From: Cladopsammia gracilis
Lineage: Eukaryota; Cnidaria; Anthozoa; Scleractinia; Dendrophylliidae
DNA: 64,000 bases
Assembly (NCBI GenBank): GCA_022457155.1
Contig: JAJGOT010000138.1
Coordinates: 1,302,501-1,366,500, forward strand
Direction: 5' to 3'
The translations under genes and the position numbers were made by a program. Of this stretch, positions 1 through 11,396 are shown piece by piece. The notes below the pieces were generated by a model. The model was given only the letters and a program-made list of their open reading frames with translations. It searched no databases and was not told where the DNA came from. Position 1 is the first letter of the stretch; each line of letters begins with the position of its first letter.

Positions 1-239
1 TACCGCCTGATAAGGAGAACCCTGATGACGTCATATGCGTATGTTTTGCGACGTCATACACCCCCTCGAGCTAGCCCTGCACAATGCTCGGACGCTCGGA
101 CACACGCACGGCTGCGCCCGCAAAACATTCTACTAGCCATGACCATGACAAATGACAGGTATAGGTTCTATGAGTATGGAGCTCCACGAGCAAGCTTTCA
201 GCCTGCAAGAGATCCACTATGATGTTCACATTGTGTTAC
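1..239. other. Intergenic/intron sequence with a dispersed repeat
   Basis: No gene is supported here. Bases ~130-235 are a diverged copy of the sequence at ~19895-19995 (shared text includes 'catgaccatga', 'ggttctat' and 'gcaagag'), so this is a dispersed repeat. The short ORFs it contains are not convincing genes. Confidence 0.5.
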
Positions 240-1458
240 ATGTATCTGCTGACATGAGAGAGGAAATACTGGAACGTATTCACACAGATCACCAGGGCAT
301 AACAATGTGTTGTGTCGTGCCAACCTGTCTGTGTGGTGGCCGGTTTTTCCAAAGAGATCAAGGCAAAGGGTGAGTCATGCCACTTCTGTCAGAAAAACCA
401 ACCATCTTAGAGGAAAGGACCACTGATGACCACAGTCCTACCCGACAGGCCATGGCAGAAGGTGTCTACAGATTTTTTAGAGCTAGCTGGTTGGAAATTC
501 CTGGTGGTAATGGACTACTACTCAAAGTTCATCGAGTTATTAAGCCTGGTTGAGATAACAGCCAAGTTGTCATCCAAACGCTGAAGTCAGGATTTGCACA
601 ATGGGGGTATTCCAGAGGAATTAGTAAGCAACAAGGCGAGTTCAAAGCAAACTAAGGTTTGATTCAAGCACACTTCATCTAGTCTGCATCACCACCAGGC
701 AAATGAAGCTGCAGAAAGTGGAGTGTGAATCTCCAAGTGGATCCTGAAACAGGAGGATCCATTCCATGCTCTTATGGCCAACTGTGCAACCCCTATCCTA
801 GCAACTGGAAAGACTCCATCAGAGCTGATTATGGGAAGACAGATAGGTACTACTCTCCCAACAATGCTTCCAAATCATGTAGCTGTCAAGATAGCTGATG
901 GCAAAACAAAAAGGAGTCCTTAATTGACAGGAGTAAGAGCCAAATTAGATAATGAGAAGCAGTGGACTACAGAAGCTAAACTCCTCAGTAAAGACCAAAG
1001 TCCTGGATCATACATCATAGACACTCATGGTGGAATGTTGCAAAGGAATAGTAGGTACCCTAAGAAAGTCTCTACACCCACGTGTTATGATGCATGAGAG
1101 GATGACTCCCCTATTCCAGAAATCAGCAGTGGGTCTACTCCAAAAGTTGTCCAGGGAGAGGACACTGGAATTCCTGAAAACAGCAACACCAGTCCCACAA
1201 ACAACCGGAACATGATCCCGGAACAGAGGACCTCCAGTGGTAGACTAATAAGGAAACCTATTCGTTATAGAGAGGACCTTTAATAGTGTTGTTTTGTTGA
1301 ATAATTATGAACTTTGAAAGGACATTGGACAGTCATTTTCCCTTTTACAATGGAACAATTTAAGCTTTAAAGTTTTCTATTAGATTTCAGAACAGATTCA
1401 GTTTGTTATTCAAATATTAATAAGTATTTTTGCTCCATCTATTTCTCAAAAGGGGAGA
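240..1458 (+). pseudogene. Decayed Ty3/gypsy integrase fragment
   Basis: Translating the + strand in shifting frames gives pieces of a retroviral-type integrase. First come a zinc-binding region resembling H..H..C..C (ending around 'SHCHFCQKNQPS', ~375-405) and the start of the core ('STDFLELAGWKFLVVMDYYSKF', a first-catalytic-Asp context, split here only by citation). Then follow a region around 'GIPEELVSN' (~605-630) and a C-terminal tail. Frameshifts and stops interrupt it throughout, so it is non-functional. It leads directly into a polypurine tract and LTR, which fixes orientation and family type. The family inside Ty3/gypsy cannot be told. Confidence 0.65.
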
Positions 1459-1626
1459 TGTATCGATATTGCACAGTTCTGTTTTCTATTCCCTTTGTTG
1501 CTGGGTAACACTCAGGACATGCGCAGTAGTGATGAGTTGTTGAACCATGTGCTCTTGCCAAATGGCTGACTTTGTACTTCATGCTTGTGTTTGTTATCAA
1601 ATAAACTTAGTTGAGATTTCAAGACA
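1459..1626 (+). repeat. 3' LTR of the decayed gypsy element
   Basis: A polypurine tract (AAAAGGGGAGA, 1448-1458) is followed immediately by TGTATCGATATT. The segment ends ...TTTCAAGACA, giving the TG...CA ends expected of an LTR about 168 bp long. An AATAAA-type signal ('caaataaac') lies near the 3' end. No second LTR is in the window, so the boundaries are inferred from the polypurine tract and the ends. Confidence 0.6.
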
Positions 1627-1808
1627 ATGTGTTTCAAGTATTTTAACCATAAGAAGTCATCATTTCAAAATTGTGCTTTTTTAGAAAAAGTACACCTGAG
1701 GATGTTCTTGCCCAGAGCTTGTTAATTAGAATAACCACCTGTAATACAAGCAGGTACCTTTTTTGAAAAATATTCAATAAATTTAATATTATATTGTATT
1801 TCTTGCAG

Positions 1809-2104
1809 ATAAATCGATTTTTGGACATTTTGCTGAATAGTGAACTCAATGCAGACAACAGATATGAGACATTCAGGGATGAGGAAGATAAGACAAAGAA
1901 GACATTGCTCCATTATGCAGCTGAACTAGATTTTCTGAATGTCACCAAAACAATTGTGAAGAAATGTCCAGGATTAGTGGCTTTGAAAACAAAAGCCCAA
2001 CTACAGCCTGAGAAGAAAAGAGGTTTATTACCAGTTGAGTTGGCTTTGATCAATGAGAATGATGATGTGGCAGCATACTTGATTAGAATGATGTGGCATG
2101 AAAG
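1809..2104 (+). CDS. TRPA-type ion channel, exon 1 of 8 visible (ankyrin repeats)
   Basis: This is the first visible coding exon of a host gene that runs to 40732. It follows a polypyrimidine/TTGCAG acceptor at 1801-1808, is in phase 0, and ends ...GAA AG|GTTATT (phase 2). The protein contains ankyrin-type text such as 'KTLLHYAAELDFLNV' and 'GLLPVELALINENDDVAAYL'. Across the eight exons the phases match at every junction, and the product is C-terminal ankyrin repeats, a linker, then six-TM channel segments. This is the layout of TRPA1-like channels, which are non-selective cation channels of the plasma membrane. The TRPA assignment comes from remembered family features, not from a search. The 5' exons lie before the window. 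Confidence 0.75.
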
Positions 2105-2269
2105 GTTATTATTCACACTATGATAATAGACCACTCAATCATTATGCAGTAAACTCATCAACATTCACCCCTTCCTTCCTGCCCGACCTCCAGGCATTTG
2201 GACTTAGTGGTTTAAATGTATATTCCATTCCCCCGATCTAAAAATGTTGTTCAATTATGCCCCACCCCA

Positions 2270-2580
2270 GGGTCATGTAAGTAAAGTCACACACGAGCCA
2301 GATGGCCCACACAGCTGGAGCTTAACCCGGTTTCTGTAGCATGAAGCGACTAGGAATATTGCTACTCCCCCCTGGATGGGATGCTAGTCCATCACAGGGT
2401 TACCCCCAGCATTTTTTCGCCGGTACCCATTTATACACCTGGGTGGAGAGAGACAGTGTGGAGTAAAGTTTCTTGTCTAAGGAAACAACACGACGACAGA
2501 GACCAGGCTCGAACCATCGACCTTCAGGTTGAAAGTCCGACGCGCTAACCACTAGACCACCGTGTCTCCACATTGTACTA
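2270..2580 (-). mobile_element. tRNA-derived SINE
   Basis: On the minus strand a tRNA-like head (~2575-2500) carries an A box (GTGGTCTAGTGG) and a B box (GGTTCGAGCC) at tRNA spacing. It continues into a tail containing 'ggactagcatcccatccagg', a conserved type of central segment in metazoan SINEs. The spacing and the tail argue for a SINE and not a functional tRNA gene. It lies in the TRPA intron between exons 1 and 2. Confidence 0.6.
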
Positions 2581-2699
2581 AATAGTCTTAAGTTTTGACA
2601 TGTCATTATGTTAAGTGTCTTACCTTCATCACTCAGATGTGTTTGTCAACAACAGAATGTTGGTTCAATTGAAATAATAAAATTTAGTCTTAACTAAGC

Positions 2700-2975
2700 A
2701 TGTGTTCCACGATGGTTGAGCGGTTAATAGTGCCAGGAATGGCAGTCGAGAGGTGCACATTCAAGTTAAGTTCAGTTACATTCAGGATCCTTTTTTTTTC
2801 TTTTTCTTTTGTTTCTTCGGACTGGATATTATGCAAGTGATGTACTGTTTATTTTTTGCATTCGTCAAAAATCCTTACATTTAATTTTAAACAAATATTG
2901 AACCTTGTCAGTGTGAAACTAATCTTACTGCATTATGCATTAGCAATTCTTATTCATGGGTTGACTCTTAGGAGC
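2700..2975. repeat. Degenerate copy of the TIR-bounded, tRNA-bearing repeat
   Basis: This shares with 6720-7345 the tRNA-like box region ('ggttgagcggtta'), the T-rich stretch, 'ttcttcggactg', 'atgatgtactg'-like text and the terminal '...attcatgggttgactcttaggagcctttg'. It is a diverged copy of a repeat family also seen at ~17580, ~27437 and ~37360. Confidence 0.55.
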
Positions 2976-3083
2976 CTTTGATCTGTTTTTGTTGATATTT
3001 GTCTGTTTTGTTTAAGCTAGAATCCAAAGTTTGTTTTCATGGAGGCCAGGCAATGCAAAGAGCCCACAACCATCTTATTTTAG

Positions 3084-3117
3084 TTTTCAGTCCATTATAG
3101 AGAATCCTAAAATGAAG
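3084..3117 (+). CDS. TRPA-type channel, exon 2 (34-nt microexon)
   Basis: The acceptor is the TTATTTTAG ending at 3083 and the donor is GTAAGA at 3118. The single nucleotide before the first full codon completes the phase-2 codon left by exon 1, and the exon ends in phase 0, matching exon 3. It encodes only 'SFQSIIENPKMK'. Using the nearby TTTTCAG acceptor (3090) instead would bring a stop into frame, which supports the upstream acceptor. Confidence 0.65.
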
Positions 3118-3319
3118 GTAAGAAGTTGAAAATAAGTTACACATTATGCAATCCTTACAAAATTTAGACAATTAAGGTGCTGACTGGTCAATTGTTTTTT
3201 AAATGTTGGTTTAATTGAGTGTGTTATTATTTACTGCTCACAGTGCAGAAAAGATTAAGAACTGCATGTTGTACTCACAAATTGGTCCTCCCTTGCAAAG
3301 TACTGTTTCACTTGACCAT

Positions 3320-3944
3320 TTTTTATTAATATTGAACATTCTGGAAATTCTCCAGTTGAATATTTCAAAGAAATTGTCCAGTGAAATATTTGCAGAAATT
3401 TTCTAGTGGAATATTTAGAAGATACTTTATACTTAAAGGAATATTTCTGAAAAATTCCATATTTCCAGCAATTTGGAGGTGAAATTATTCCTTAATTGAC
3501 CAGAAATTTTCGAGTGTAATGTTAAAAAAGCATTATTTTCCAATAGTAAATTTCCAGAAATTTTTAGAGGTTTTCTCCAGAAATGGTCAATTAATTTTAT
3601 CCCAAATTTTTCCAGTTGAATAATTCCAAAAATATTTTTCCAGAAATTTTTCAATGTGACATTTGTAGAAATTTTCTCGTGCTATTTTCCCATGAATATC
3701 CCAGCAGAATATTTCCAGGAATTTGCAACAGAAATTTCACCAGAGATGTTCCAGTGTTAAATTTTTGTGATATTTCTAGAGGAATACTTCTAGAAATCTC
3801 CATTGGAATATTTCCAGAAGTTTTCCACTAGAACATGATGAAGAAATTTTTTTCAGTGGAATATTTCAGGACATTTTCCAGTGGAACATTTAATAAAATA
3901 TTTCACTGAAACATTTCCAGAAATGTTCCTGTAGAATTAATATT
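3320..3944. repeat. Degenerate AATATTTCCAGAAATTTTCCAGTG tandem repeat
   Basis: A loosely tandem repeat of units such as 'gaatatttccagaaattttcc' fills this interval and resumes at 4326-4400 beyond an inserted MITE. Short ORFs here on both strands (rich in EIF/ISG text) are products of the repeat and not genes. Confidence 0.6.
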
Positions 3945-4325
3945 CAGTGTTCTCACCAGACTGCGGCATTGCGGCATTGCCGCACTTTTTCGGGTAATGC
4001 CACACTATTATAAGCGCAAGGGGTCCCAAGGGTGCAAAGAAGCCAAAAAAAAAAAAAAGAAAGAAAGAAAAAAAGGGGGTGGGAAGAAAACGTATTACGA
4101 ACGTACATTTCTCTATAATATAAGCCAAAATTGGATTGGTTATGGCCTCTTTAGAAAGCACCCAGAACATTTATTATCTAAGTTTGTTTGGGGTATTTGC
4201 TGAAAAAAAAAAGTTGAGTTAATTGTGTCTAAAAATTGTGACCCACTTTTCTCCCTTATGACCCCCTTTTAGCTTCTCTATGGGTCTTGTGGACCCCAGT
4301 GCAGGATATCCTGGTAAGAACACTG
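3945..4325. mobile_element. MITE with inverted ends in the tandem repeat
   Basis: The left end is CAGTGTTCTCACCAG and the right end is CTGGTAAGAACACTG, an inverted repeat of about 15 bp with one mismatch. Both sides are flanked by AATATT (3939-3944 and 4326-4331), a candidate target duplication within the AT-rich tandem repeat. The interior has an A-rich run and no coding potential. The end sequence resembles hAT-type MITEs, but a 6-bp duplication is short for that superfamily. Confidence 0.6.
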
Positions 4326-4462
4326 AATATTTTAGGAAATTTTCCACTGGAGTATTTCCGGAAATTTTTTAATGAAATATTTTATAGAAATGTTGCATAG
4401 GTTGTTTGTATGTTTATTTCCAGCAAAGAAAATATTTTTTTATGAATTTTCTTTTTTAACAG

Positions 4463-4753
4463 AAAACAGTAGTTGCTGTGCTGGATCAAATGGTGAACCC
4501 TCATTGGCCCTACCTTCCCAAGCGCAGGGATAAATATGATACTCATGAAGAGGAAGAAGGAATTGAAGGAGTGTGGAGTACAATCCCAGATGACCCATTT
4601 GACTATCATTTTTATTACCATATTCTGGATGGTGACAAGGCAGGCAGCCCACCAAAGATTTTGGCTTTTGAGGGAAACAAACACATTGTTAATGAACATT
4701 TTGACAGGAGCCACAAGTCTTGCTTACATCTCATTGCAAAGAGCAATAATAAG
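4463..4753 (+). CDS. TRPA-type channel, exon 3 (ankyrin-to-S1 linker)
   Basis: The acceptor is TTTTTTAACAG (to 4462) and the donor GTAAGC (4754), with phase 0 at both ends. It encodes 97 residues including 'VLDQMVNPHWPYLPKRR', the acidic 'THEEEEGIEG', 'DYHFYYHILDGD' and 'SCLHLIAKSNNK'. This forms the cytoplasmic linker between the ankyrin repeats and the membrane domain in the proposed TRPA channel. The splice sites and phases are seen directly; the role is inferred from gene order. Confidence 0.75.
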
Positions 4754-5080
4754 GTAAGCTATGAAGCTCTTACCAAATTTAGGCAAAACGAAAAATTTGA
4801 AAGAAAGGATACAGTTTTCAACCTCCATGTGCGAGCACCACTCGAAAGCAACCACATCTTTTAAGCGACCACTTTTCCAAAATACCAAATTATTATTCCA
4901 GTCAAATCGCTAAAAGGTGCTTTGTAAATTAAAAATTGCTATAGGTTGATATGATTCAGAGACAGGTTGATATGATTAAAAATAAAGACCCCCCTGTGGC
5001 TGGTCTGACCTCTTGTAAGTGACCACCTCCGTAAGCAACCACCTTGACTGTACATTTTGGGTGGTTGCTTACTAGAGTTG

Positions 5081-5186
5081 TGTTCCTCGAGCAAGAGGGA
5101 GAAAGTAATTGACTCTGACGCCATCTTGAGAGTGAAACAACTGCAAGGTTTATTTCATCTCCCATGGTGCATCTCGCACCGTAACA
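5081..5186 (-). repeat. 3' LTR of gypsy A
   Basis: Reading the minus strand, the polypurine tract is followed by TGTTACGGTGCGAG and the LTR ends GAGGAACA, i.e. TG...CA ends and 106 bp. This matches the expected position just after pol. Confidence 0.55.
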
Positions 5187-5320
5187 TCTTCCCCTCTTTT
5201 TTATGATGGGAAATAAAAGCAGGACAATAGAATAATCAATAAAGATTGAAAAACCAAAACAGTGTTCTAACAATGCGAGAGCATTTTAATTTCAACTTTG
5301 TGGATGGCCCATATGGCAGT

Positions 5321-6530
5321 TCACAAGTCTAGGTTCACAACTGGCTTGGAAATGCGGCCTGATCTGGTTTTGGTCAGTTGCAGTTTCTTAGGGGTTGAGA
5401 GTGTATTTGATCCAGAATGATTCACAGTTCCTTTGCACAACTCCAATGGGTGTGATGAATTAAATGGATGCTGTGAAATATTTGGAGAGGATGCTGCTAT
5501 TGGATCAGGTGCTGTTGTTATGTTTTCCGGTGCTGACTTGTTACGGGGCGGGGGTGTGGCCGAGAACCGGCAAGGACTCGATTGTTGATTACAGTGGCCA
5601 GAAACAGGTGGTAAGTTGCTGATAGTCATTTGTTTCATCCAGGACCTAGGGATGAGGTCGTCTGGTGGTTGTGGTGCTTCGGGACGCAGGTGCACTCAGT
5701 TTCTTCTGGTCACACCTGAAGGTATCTCAACAACATGTGACCTGGGGGCTTGTATGGCAGTTACAAGCCCATACAACCACGGGCCTGACTTGTGGTGTGG
5801 TGATAGCTTAGCATAAACAAAGTCTCCGATTTCTAATGGAAGTATACTGCTGCTGGCTGTCGTGTCGTAGTGTTATTTAGCCTTAGCTCGCTTTGTGGCA
5901 ATGGTTTCTTGCACAGATTCTGCAGTGTCACTTGGCAATAAGAGCTCTTGGGAAGTGGGGAGTAAGTAGTCTGTGGGTGCGACGACCCATACTCCTTTGT
6001 GCTGGGCTCAAAGCGTGTCCTTCTTGGGGCGTGTTTCTGTATGTGAGAAGTGCTTCTTGTAAGTTGAGTTTTCCAGACTTCATTCACTGCTGCTTCTGCT
6101 TTCCCATTACCTTTTGGCCAATAGGGTGAGCTTGTAATGTAATGAATCTGGTGTTTTTGGAAGAGTGCTTTGAACTCAGTCGCGATGAACTGGGGTCTGT
6201 TATCAGTTAAGATGGTCTCGGGGATTCCATGGCAAGCAATGTGGGCCTCCATTTTGGTTGTTATTGTGCTGTATACGGTATTTTCTATCTCGTCGACTTC
6301 GATAAAGTCAGAGTAAGTGATCTGTCGTGATAAGATAGGTATTTGACTCAAGAACAGAAAGGTCTTGGCTGATGAACTGCCAGGGATACTGTGGTATGTG
6401 CTGACTCTTCATAGGTTCCTTGGAATTCTGTGCTTGGAGCTGGGCGCATTTTCCACATGAGCTGCAGGCGTTTCGTATGTCAGTCTGCATGCCTGGCCAG
6501 CCATACACGCTGTATGTTAGACTCTGGCCT
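5321..6530 (-). pseudogene. Integrase and C-terminal tail of gypsy A
   Basis: The zinc-binding part ('SSCGKCAQLQAQ', 6508-6308) is followed in another frame by the rve core (6351-5833). The core has 'GIPETILTDNRPQF' (second catalytic Asp) and 'KGNGKAEAAVNE' (catalytic Glu context). A proline/serine-rich C-terminal tail ending 'TRSGRISKP' (5695-5321) is typical of gypsy pol ends. At least two frame changes break the gene, so it is a remnant. Confidence 0.7.
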
Positions 6531-6719
6531 GAAGTGAGCTACATTTTTTTATTTGTTTCCACAATCATGTATTTACAACCAGCTACTTTAATTTAAGTAG
6601 GTAAAAGTGCAACTAATTAAATAACTAGCGATAACAGTTATAGTGTATAAAGCACATTATTTAACATAATTGTGGACTTAATTATTTAAAATATTCTTTT
6701 ACTCAAACATTCTCCATTT

Positions 6720-7345
6720 TTAACCCGTGAATATACGCGCATGCGTAATGAACGGGTTATCGGTAACGACGACAGATATGCAAATGAGTCACTCACTCGC
6801 TCACTCCTTCCATCAGCTGTAAACTTAGTGACGTAATGCTTTGTTACGAATGCGTTTTGTAACAAGAACAGCGTGAATCCAGCGATAACAATAACTAAAT
6901 TGGTGTAAACGAATATAAACAACAATAAGCTTAAAGATGTTTCGCATTTGGAGTCTTTAATGCAACGTTAAAATCGATCTAAAAGGAATTTTCAACTGAG
7001 ACACGCGTTTTGATGGTTATCTACCTTTAAGTAATAAAATTTATTCTATTTCAAATCAGTGGTCATGGTGGTCGAGTGGTCTAAAGCGCGGATTTACAGC
7101 CGAAAGGCCCAGGTTCGAATCTCGCTCGTGCCGTTCTTTTTTTTTTTTTTTCTTTTTCTTCTTTCTTCTTCGGACTGAACATTATGAAAGTGATGTACTG
7201 TAGTTATATTTTTTGTGTTCGTCAAAAATTCTTACGTTTAATTTAAAAAAAAATATTGAACCGTGACAGAGTGAAAACATAAGCTTACCACAATATTGCG
7301 TTACGCTAGCATTTCAAATTCACGGGTTGGCTCTAAGGAGCCTTT
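6720..7345. mobile_element. ~620-bp TIR-bounded repeat carrying a tRNA-like promoter
   Basis: The ends are AACCCGTGAATA (left) and TTCACGGGTT (right), an inverted repeat. Inside, at 7066-7135, lies a tRNA-like block with A box TGGTCGAGTGG and B box GGTTCGAATC followed by a long T run. Related copies lie at ~27437-28022 (reverse, with both ends), ~37360-37765, ~17580-17830 and ~2700-2975. Here it sits inside gypsy A between the integrase and the upstream linker. Confidence 0.65.
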
Positions 7346-7459
7346 GATTCCTAAAGAAATTCATATTATTCAATTTAAAAGAAATATACAGGTACTTTTC
7401 GGTTTGATATTTTATTTAATAAAATTCTTTCAAAGTGGCTAAAAGATGGTTTCGTTTCT

Positions 7460-7741
7460 TTACACCGGCAAGTCCACAAGTATGTTTTTCCTAAAATGGG
7501 TACATGTCTTGAGCCTTCTGCAGCGTAGAGTTCCATTTTGCGAAGGGAATGAGTACTTGTTTCCCCTTAAAGATGATCCCGTCATGGGATGTGAGCTCGT
7601 CTCGATAGTTCCAGAATGGGTGTAGGCTCTGAGGAAGTTGTGACTTGCTTGCAGGCCAACCAAGAGCTTTATTATGATCTTGTTCAGGTCAGATAGTGTA
7701 GGATCATGCAGGGTTTGGGAGGTGATCCGTGGGTCTTCCAT
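7460..7741 (-). pseudogene. Pol linker fragment of gypsy A
   Basis: This is an open 93-codon stretch on the minus strand between the RNase H remnant and the integrase. Content such as 'GNKYSFPSQNGTLRCRR' fits the segment preceding the integrase zinc domain in gypsy pol. It is cut off from the integrase by the inserted repeat at 6720-7345. Confidence 0.45.
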
Positions 7742-7970
7742 GTGGTTGTCTATATCTGTTTTGAAGACCTCGAAGTTGGTCTGCCTTGAGTCATTAGTGG
7801 TGGGTGGGTGGCTCTGGAAAGTGTGTCAGCCAGTAGGAGTGACATGCCTTTCTTGTAGGTTTTATTTTCGGGATTTAATTTATTGTATTTATGTTTTTAA
7901 CTTGTAAATAGTTACTATTTATATTTTTAGATATATATATTGGCTTTTTACCTTTGTAATTTTAGTGTAG

Positions 7971-9344
7971 TTAGGTTTCCCTTATCAGTGGAGGGTTTTT
8001 CCCTCTGCAAGATGACTTAGACACATAAGTAAAGTTAAAAAAGGTTACTTTGATGTTGTGGTGCTGTAAGTGCATCATCATTTTTTGTAGGCGACGAGGA
8101 GCTGCATGCAGCGGTTTTTTAAAGATAGTTTCTACAGGTTGATGGTCTGTGTGTACGTTGACTTCCCAACAATCAATACATAGGTCCCATTTGTCACAGG
8201 CCGACACAATGGTGAGGCATTCTTTTTCGATTTGAGCCCGCAGTTCTTAATTTTGGCGCATTTTGCAAGATGTGTAAGCAACCGATTGAAGATCACCGGA
8301 GTCATTAGGTTGAAAAAGGGCACCTCCGAGGCCTCCTTGTGAAGCTTCTACTTGGAGAGTGACGGGTCTGTTGTCGTCAAAGTAGGCTAAACATGGGTCA
8401 CTTATGATGAGCTGCTTTGCGGCAATGAGGGCTGTTTGATTAGTGTCAGACCAGATGAATTCATGACCTTTCTTCGTGAAATCAAAAAGTGGCTTGATCA
8501 CATGTGACAAGCTTGGGTAGAAAGTGTTTAAGTAGTTAACCAAACCGCAAAATCTCATCACCCCTTGCTTGTGGACTGGGGCTGGCATATCAGTTATTGC
8601 CCTGATCTTGCTGAGGCCCATTTCCACACCCTTTTCAGAAACCATGAAGGTGATCTTTGGTAGTTTGAACTGGACCTTCTGTGGATTGAATTTTAGGTTC
8701 CTTTTGCGAGCGCGATTCATTAGAGCAGGGACGTTCAGGTCATGATTTCTGTTCGCCTCTTCTCTGGTCTTGCCTTGGCCTACAACGAGGATATAATCAG
8801 GTATGCAGTAGATTTCCTTTAAACCCTCTAGAGCCTCGTGCATTCGTAGCTGGAACTCTTCTGGAGCGCTGCTGATGCCATAGGGAAGTCGAAACCACCG
8901 ATACCTGCCCCACGGTGTGTGCATGGCAGTGAGTAAGCTGGATTCATCTGTAAGGGCTATCTGAGTGAGGCCATCCAGTGCGTCAAAGATAGAGAAGGTC
9001 TTGTGTTTCTTGGCTGACAGTCGTGGCAGTATCTCCTGAATGGTTGGGATTTGGTAATGTGGGATGACAATGGCTTTGTTCAATGTTTGACTTGGGTCCA
9101 GGCAAAGTCGCACTTTGGTGTTGCCATCAGGGAGGACCTTCTCTTGTACCGTCATTTTGCTGCACCAGCTGGTTGGCTGGTCTATATCCTTGTACATTGA
9201 GAGCAGTTCGTCTTTCTTGATGAGGCCTGGTTGCAGAGCTGCAGTGCAAGGTGGCTTTTGAAGTACTGACTGGTTTGAAGTGGTCATATGGATGTGGGTC
9301 TGTTTAGGTTTGATGTCTGTTGTTGTTGAAGAGAACTTTATCAA
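7971..9344 (-). pseudogene. Reverse transcriptase and RNase H of gypsy A
   Basis: An open 365-codon RT segment (9344-8247) contains 'VRLCLDPSQTLNKAI', 'FSIFDALDGLTQIAL' (motif A) and 'RLPYGISSAPEEFQ' (motif B). At the position of the catalytic YxDD box it reads 'IPDYILVVG', so the second Asp is Tyr and activity should be lost. The RNase H start 'FDDNRPVTLQVEASQGGLG' follows, then a frameshift, then 'VHTDHQPVETIFKKPLH' (8207-7971). It is a dead copy. Confidence 0.8.
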
Positions 9345-9514
9345 ACCAAGACGCTCACTGTCTTTGCCACTGATTAGGGCTGGTTTGCTTGGAATGTCTA
9401 TGACTTCGAATTTCAGTGTTTCAAAATGGGATACTCCTTCACAAGCAATGCTAACTTTGCCAACTGAATGAATGGAATTTCCAGAATAAGGAAATATCTT
9501 GGCACGGGATGGTT

Positions 9515-9960
9515 TCAGTGGAGCAGCTTCCGATATGTTGCCGTAGACTGATGTTGGGGGGGGGGGGGGGTGGGGTGGGGGGGGGGGGGGTTACATGTAG
9601 CTGCCGAGTTCACTTGCATTAACACTTTTACGCTCTTATCGGGGCTGATAGAGACAGGGAGCCAAGTGAAATATTTGTCATCCTTTGGCGAGTTGTCGTT
9701 GTGAGCAAAGACCAAAGGAATGTATCACATAATTATCATAGTCAGATGGGTAGGCTGCAGATGTGGTAGTTTCTTCTGTGAGCTGGTGAATATCATTTCT
9801 ACGCCTTGTGGGTGGATACTTGGTATACACAGATTTTATTTGCTTCTTCTCAAAATCCACTTTAAATTTACCTTTGGGAGATCTGCATACCTTTGCAAGG
9901 TGATTTTCGGTCATGTAACAATTTGTGCAATAGATACCAGCACATGTCCAAACGATGTCT
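9515..9960 (-). pseudogene. Gag zinc-knuckle/protease region remnant of gypsy A
   Basis: On the minus strand a CCHC zinc knuckle is visible as 'CTNCYMTENHLAKVC' (~9950-9890), followed by a basic linker and then low-complexity G/C-rich text. The aspartic protease that should lie between this and RT is not recognisable as one open frame. Confidence 0.6.
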
Positions 9961-10079
9961 GTGATTTGCTAAGAAAACAATAGATTTGTCCGGCTGGGAT
10001 AGGGATTAGGGGTAGGGGCATTGTTCAAGTGATATATCCGTTGTATCGTTCGCCAATCACAGAGTGATATACGGGATTA

Positions 10080-10330
10080 TTTGTCCGGCCCCACCCCACG
10101 AAATTACCCCCATGGAGCCTTCCTAGAATACTTGCCGTCCCTCTCCCCAAGCGAACGAGGGGACCGAGTAAAACAATAACAATAAAACAATCCCCTATAC
10201 TACACACTATAAGGTGGGGCAGGATCGCCAACGATGCAGATCGTGGAATTTTAAAGTTATCGAGGCGCCAAAATCGTCAGAGCTACCAATGATTTCGGCT
10301 ACCTTTTTGAAGCTCCAAAATAGCGGATTT
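10080..10330. repeat. Dispersed repeat, inverted copy at 17180-17480
   Basis: The text 'ccggccccaccccacgaaattaccccc...ggagccttcctagaatacttgccgtcc' and 'ttttgaagctccaaaatagcggattt' recurs, inverted and rearranged, at 17180-17480. It is a dispersed repeat of unknown class with no coding capacity. Confidence 0.6.
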
Positions 10331-11396
10331 CTTTTTTGTGCTTAGGCACTATGTTGTCGTCTGTGTAAGTCCAAAAGTGTAAGTAAGACTTGCCAAAGCA
10401 CGAAGACATGTACAAAGTAAGACCGGCGGCACACCGAAACGGCTGGAGGTTTTCTCGAGTTATCTCTAAGTTGCTTTTTAGGATTAAAATGCTATTTTTA
10501 GAAAGATGTCTTCTTAAGTGATGAATTGTTAGGATTTCGTTAAATATGAACATTCGGATTGAAAAATAGCCACTTTCACAATCAATATGGCGTCTACGAA
10601 CTGTTCACGAACACGGACGATTTGGTGAAACCGCTGACTGAACGTAGTTTGGTATGTTTTTTACTGCAAACTCATTTTTCTGCGTGCGTTCGTAGGGTAA
10701 GTAAATGATGTTTTTCTATTATTTTTCTTCTTTGAGCAGGCACATTTTTGCCCGAATGTGCCAAAACTAAGTTTTAAAAGTATCTTTCAAGATTTGCGAA
10801 AATTTGACAAAGGTTATGAATGGAAAGACGAGCATTGAATCAAGGTACAGTATTTGTTTGACAACCATCAAGCTGAAACTCCTTCACACGTATGTCCATC
10901 GGCGATTGCCACCGCTTCAACTCAGTCCAGAAATTCCTCTTTGAGGAACATGAATGTCCTTCGGGACGCGAATAATATCCTTCATTATACAAAAAGGTAT
11001 GTCTCTCTGGAGACCAGTTATTTCCTTTGAGATGTGAATGTTTTGAGCACAAAAAATGTTTTTCAGGACATGAGTACAGTGTAAGGTCCATCAAGAGAAA
11101 GCTGCAATGAGTGAAAGTTCTTGTGATGATGGCGTTGTCAAACAAATGCCTGTGTTGAATTATGTTAATGATAGTAGTTTGAAAGCACCTTTCAAAGATT
11201 TGCGTGGTCTAGTAAATTTAAAAAGCTATTCAGATGAATAGTAAAACTCATTTTAGATCACGTTAACTGAGAAGACAATCTGTGAAGACACCAGGTAGGT
11301 TCAGAAGTAGAGATAGAGTATCACTGACAAAAATACTTAAGTCATTAAAAAGTAAAAAAAAAATTGAGAAAGAAACACAAAACTCGTTGAAAGAAC

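Larger units (their letters stand above)
5081..9960 (-). mobile_element. Ty3/gypsy retrotransposon A, degenerate and 5'-truncated
   Basis: On the minus strand the order is gag zinc knuckle (~9900), RT (9344-8250), RNase H (~8300-8000), linker (7741-7460), integrase (6508-5833), a C-terminal tail (5695-5321), polypurine tract (AAAAGAGGGGAAGA) and 3' LTR (5186-5081). Frameshifts separate the parts, and a TIR-bounded repeat (6720-7345) has inserted between linker and integrase. No 5' LTR is visible. A homopolymeric G stretch at 9556-9590 interrupts the region upstream of RT. Confidence 0.75.

Noticed and set aside
7062..7140. Functional tRNA gene
   Set aside because: A and B boxes are present, but the block lies within a multi-copy repeat, no clean acceptor stem forms and it runs into a long T stretch; it is a tRNA-derived repeat module.
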